DNA of 47,500 nucleotides, taken from contig CAJNDS010002368.1 of assembly GCA_905221605.1 (NCBI GenBank), forward strand, positions 1 through 47,500. The letters are read 5' to 3'. A program made the translations under genes and the position numbers. Position 1 is the first letter of the stretch. The number at the start of each line of letters is the position of its first letter. This DNA is from Symbiodinium natans (lineage: Eukaryota; Sar; Dinophyceae; Suessiales; Symbiodiniaceae). This document shows positions 46,870 through 47,500 of the stretch, piece after piece. The notes under the pieces are model-generated. The model was not told where the DNA came from. It searched no databases and was given only the letters and a program-made list of their open reading frames with translations.

Positions 46870-47500
46870 AAACACGTCTCAGGAAGTGTGCCGTTCCTCA
46901 CACTTTCTGTGGATTCTAAAGGTTTTGCGGGTTGAGGCGGTCGGGGTTTGGAAGTTTAGTTCTCTGGAGGTTTGATGGCAGCGTGTGGGGCGTGGGTTTT
47001 GGGGCGGTGATATTGGGGTTTAGGGTTTGGGAGCTTAGGGGCTGGCGCTATGGGGTTTAGCGTGTAAGGCTCATCACGCCGCACATTCAGAACCCCTCAC
47101 TCCCCAAAACAGCTTCGGGGTTATGCGCGCTTGTCCCCTAAACCCTCAACCCCGAACCCCTAAACCAGTGCTTAATAAGTCCTACACCCAGAATTCGACG
47201 TAACTTGAAACCACCCAGATGTAAAAAACAACCCTGAGCCCTGCAAACCGTAAAGCCAAAGCCACCCAACTCAACCCTTGGACATGGATTCCTCCCTTTA
47301 GGGTTTAGGGCTTATATGGAAAGTATTAATTATCTATCTATATCTTCTTCAAATTCATTTCGGCTTCTCTTCTTTCTCACATCCAGATAAAAAATGAGAA
47401 GCATGTGGATTTCTTAGTCCTTTGCATATAGTGCGAGAATGGTATTTCTTATGCCAATATGCTAAGTTAGAAGCTGTACTAAATAACTATGCAGGATTCA
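46870..47500. other. Fading repeat, then A+T-rich flank
   Basis: Degenerate telomeric units to about 47310. The last 190 bases are A+T-rich, free of the repeat, and show no exon. Confidence 0.6.

Noticed and set aside
1-47500. tRNA, rRNA, or a dinoflagellate spliced-leader relic
   Set aside because: No cloverleaf, conserved rRNA block or spliced-leader sequence recognised on either strand by eye.

Overview
ORGANISM. This is nuclear eukaryotic DNA built around thousands of bases of plant/alveolate-type telomeric repeat (TTTAGGG, written CCCTAAA in the other sense). It holds no bacterial operons, rRNA or tRNA that I can see. The repeats lie at dozens of internal sites in both orientations, so this is not a chromosome end. 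Short G+C-rich exons on one strand, acceptors of the form AG|G, many GT donors that differ from the yeast/animal consensus, some likely GC donors, and small introns with terminal inverted repeats (TIRs) all fit a dinoflagellate. A chromerid or another TTTAGGG-telomere alga cannot be excluded from sequence alone.

MAIN READING. Almost no long ORF is real. The coding content is about 75 short exons (roughly 30-220 bp), nearly all on the MINUS strand. They are found by joint evidence: an AG acceptor, an open frame with protein-like composition and G/C at third codon positions, and a GT (rarely GC) donor. Three exon chains keep reading frame across every junction proposed. They lie at 15072-16451 (plus a linked set at 16607-17120), 29738-30453 and 36297-36576. 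Most other exons can be placed but not joined, so gene boundaries are uncertain. Plausible 3'-terminal exons with in-frame stops end at 11709, 12220, 15072, 17797, 31966, 40207 and 43099. Reading from high to low coordinate, the window probably holds several tandem minus-strand genes.

THE UNUSUAL SYSTEM. Exons are embedded in telomere-like arrays in a regular geometry. On the plus strand the usual order is CCCTAAA array - exon - TTTAGGG array. Read in the coding sense, an intron therefore starts with GTTTAGGG repeats (the repeat itself supplies the GT donor) and ends with CCCTAAA repeats just before the AG acceptor. The two arms are complementary and could pair in the pre-mRNA. At least 25 exons fit this layout; a few are reversed or one-armed. 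One 49-bp intron (30316-30364) consists of nothing but TTTAGGG-type repeat. Interleaved with these are several families of short TIR elements whose ends coincide with splice sites or lie close to them, which are introner-like.

LAYOUT. 1-500 microsatellites and poly-G. 500-3000 telomere arrays with three exons. 3115-3776 TIR element with a tandem repeat. 5-15 kb exon/array alternation. 15-17.2 kb Glu-rich multi-exon gene and an upstream basic gene segment. 17.6-31 kb further exons, with a four-exon chain at 29.7-30.5 kb. 31.9-32.5 kb a terminal exon with a Cys-pair motif and a methyltransferase motif-I exon. 33-38.5 kb exons including a two-exon chain. 38.7-39.9 kb a large GGT-type microsatellite. 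40-47 kb more exons and elements. 47.3-47.5 kb A+T-rich sequence without the repeat. No protein can be confidently named as a whole. Function is proposed only for local motifs.
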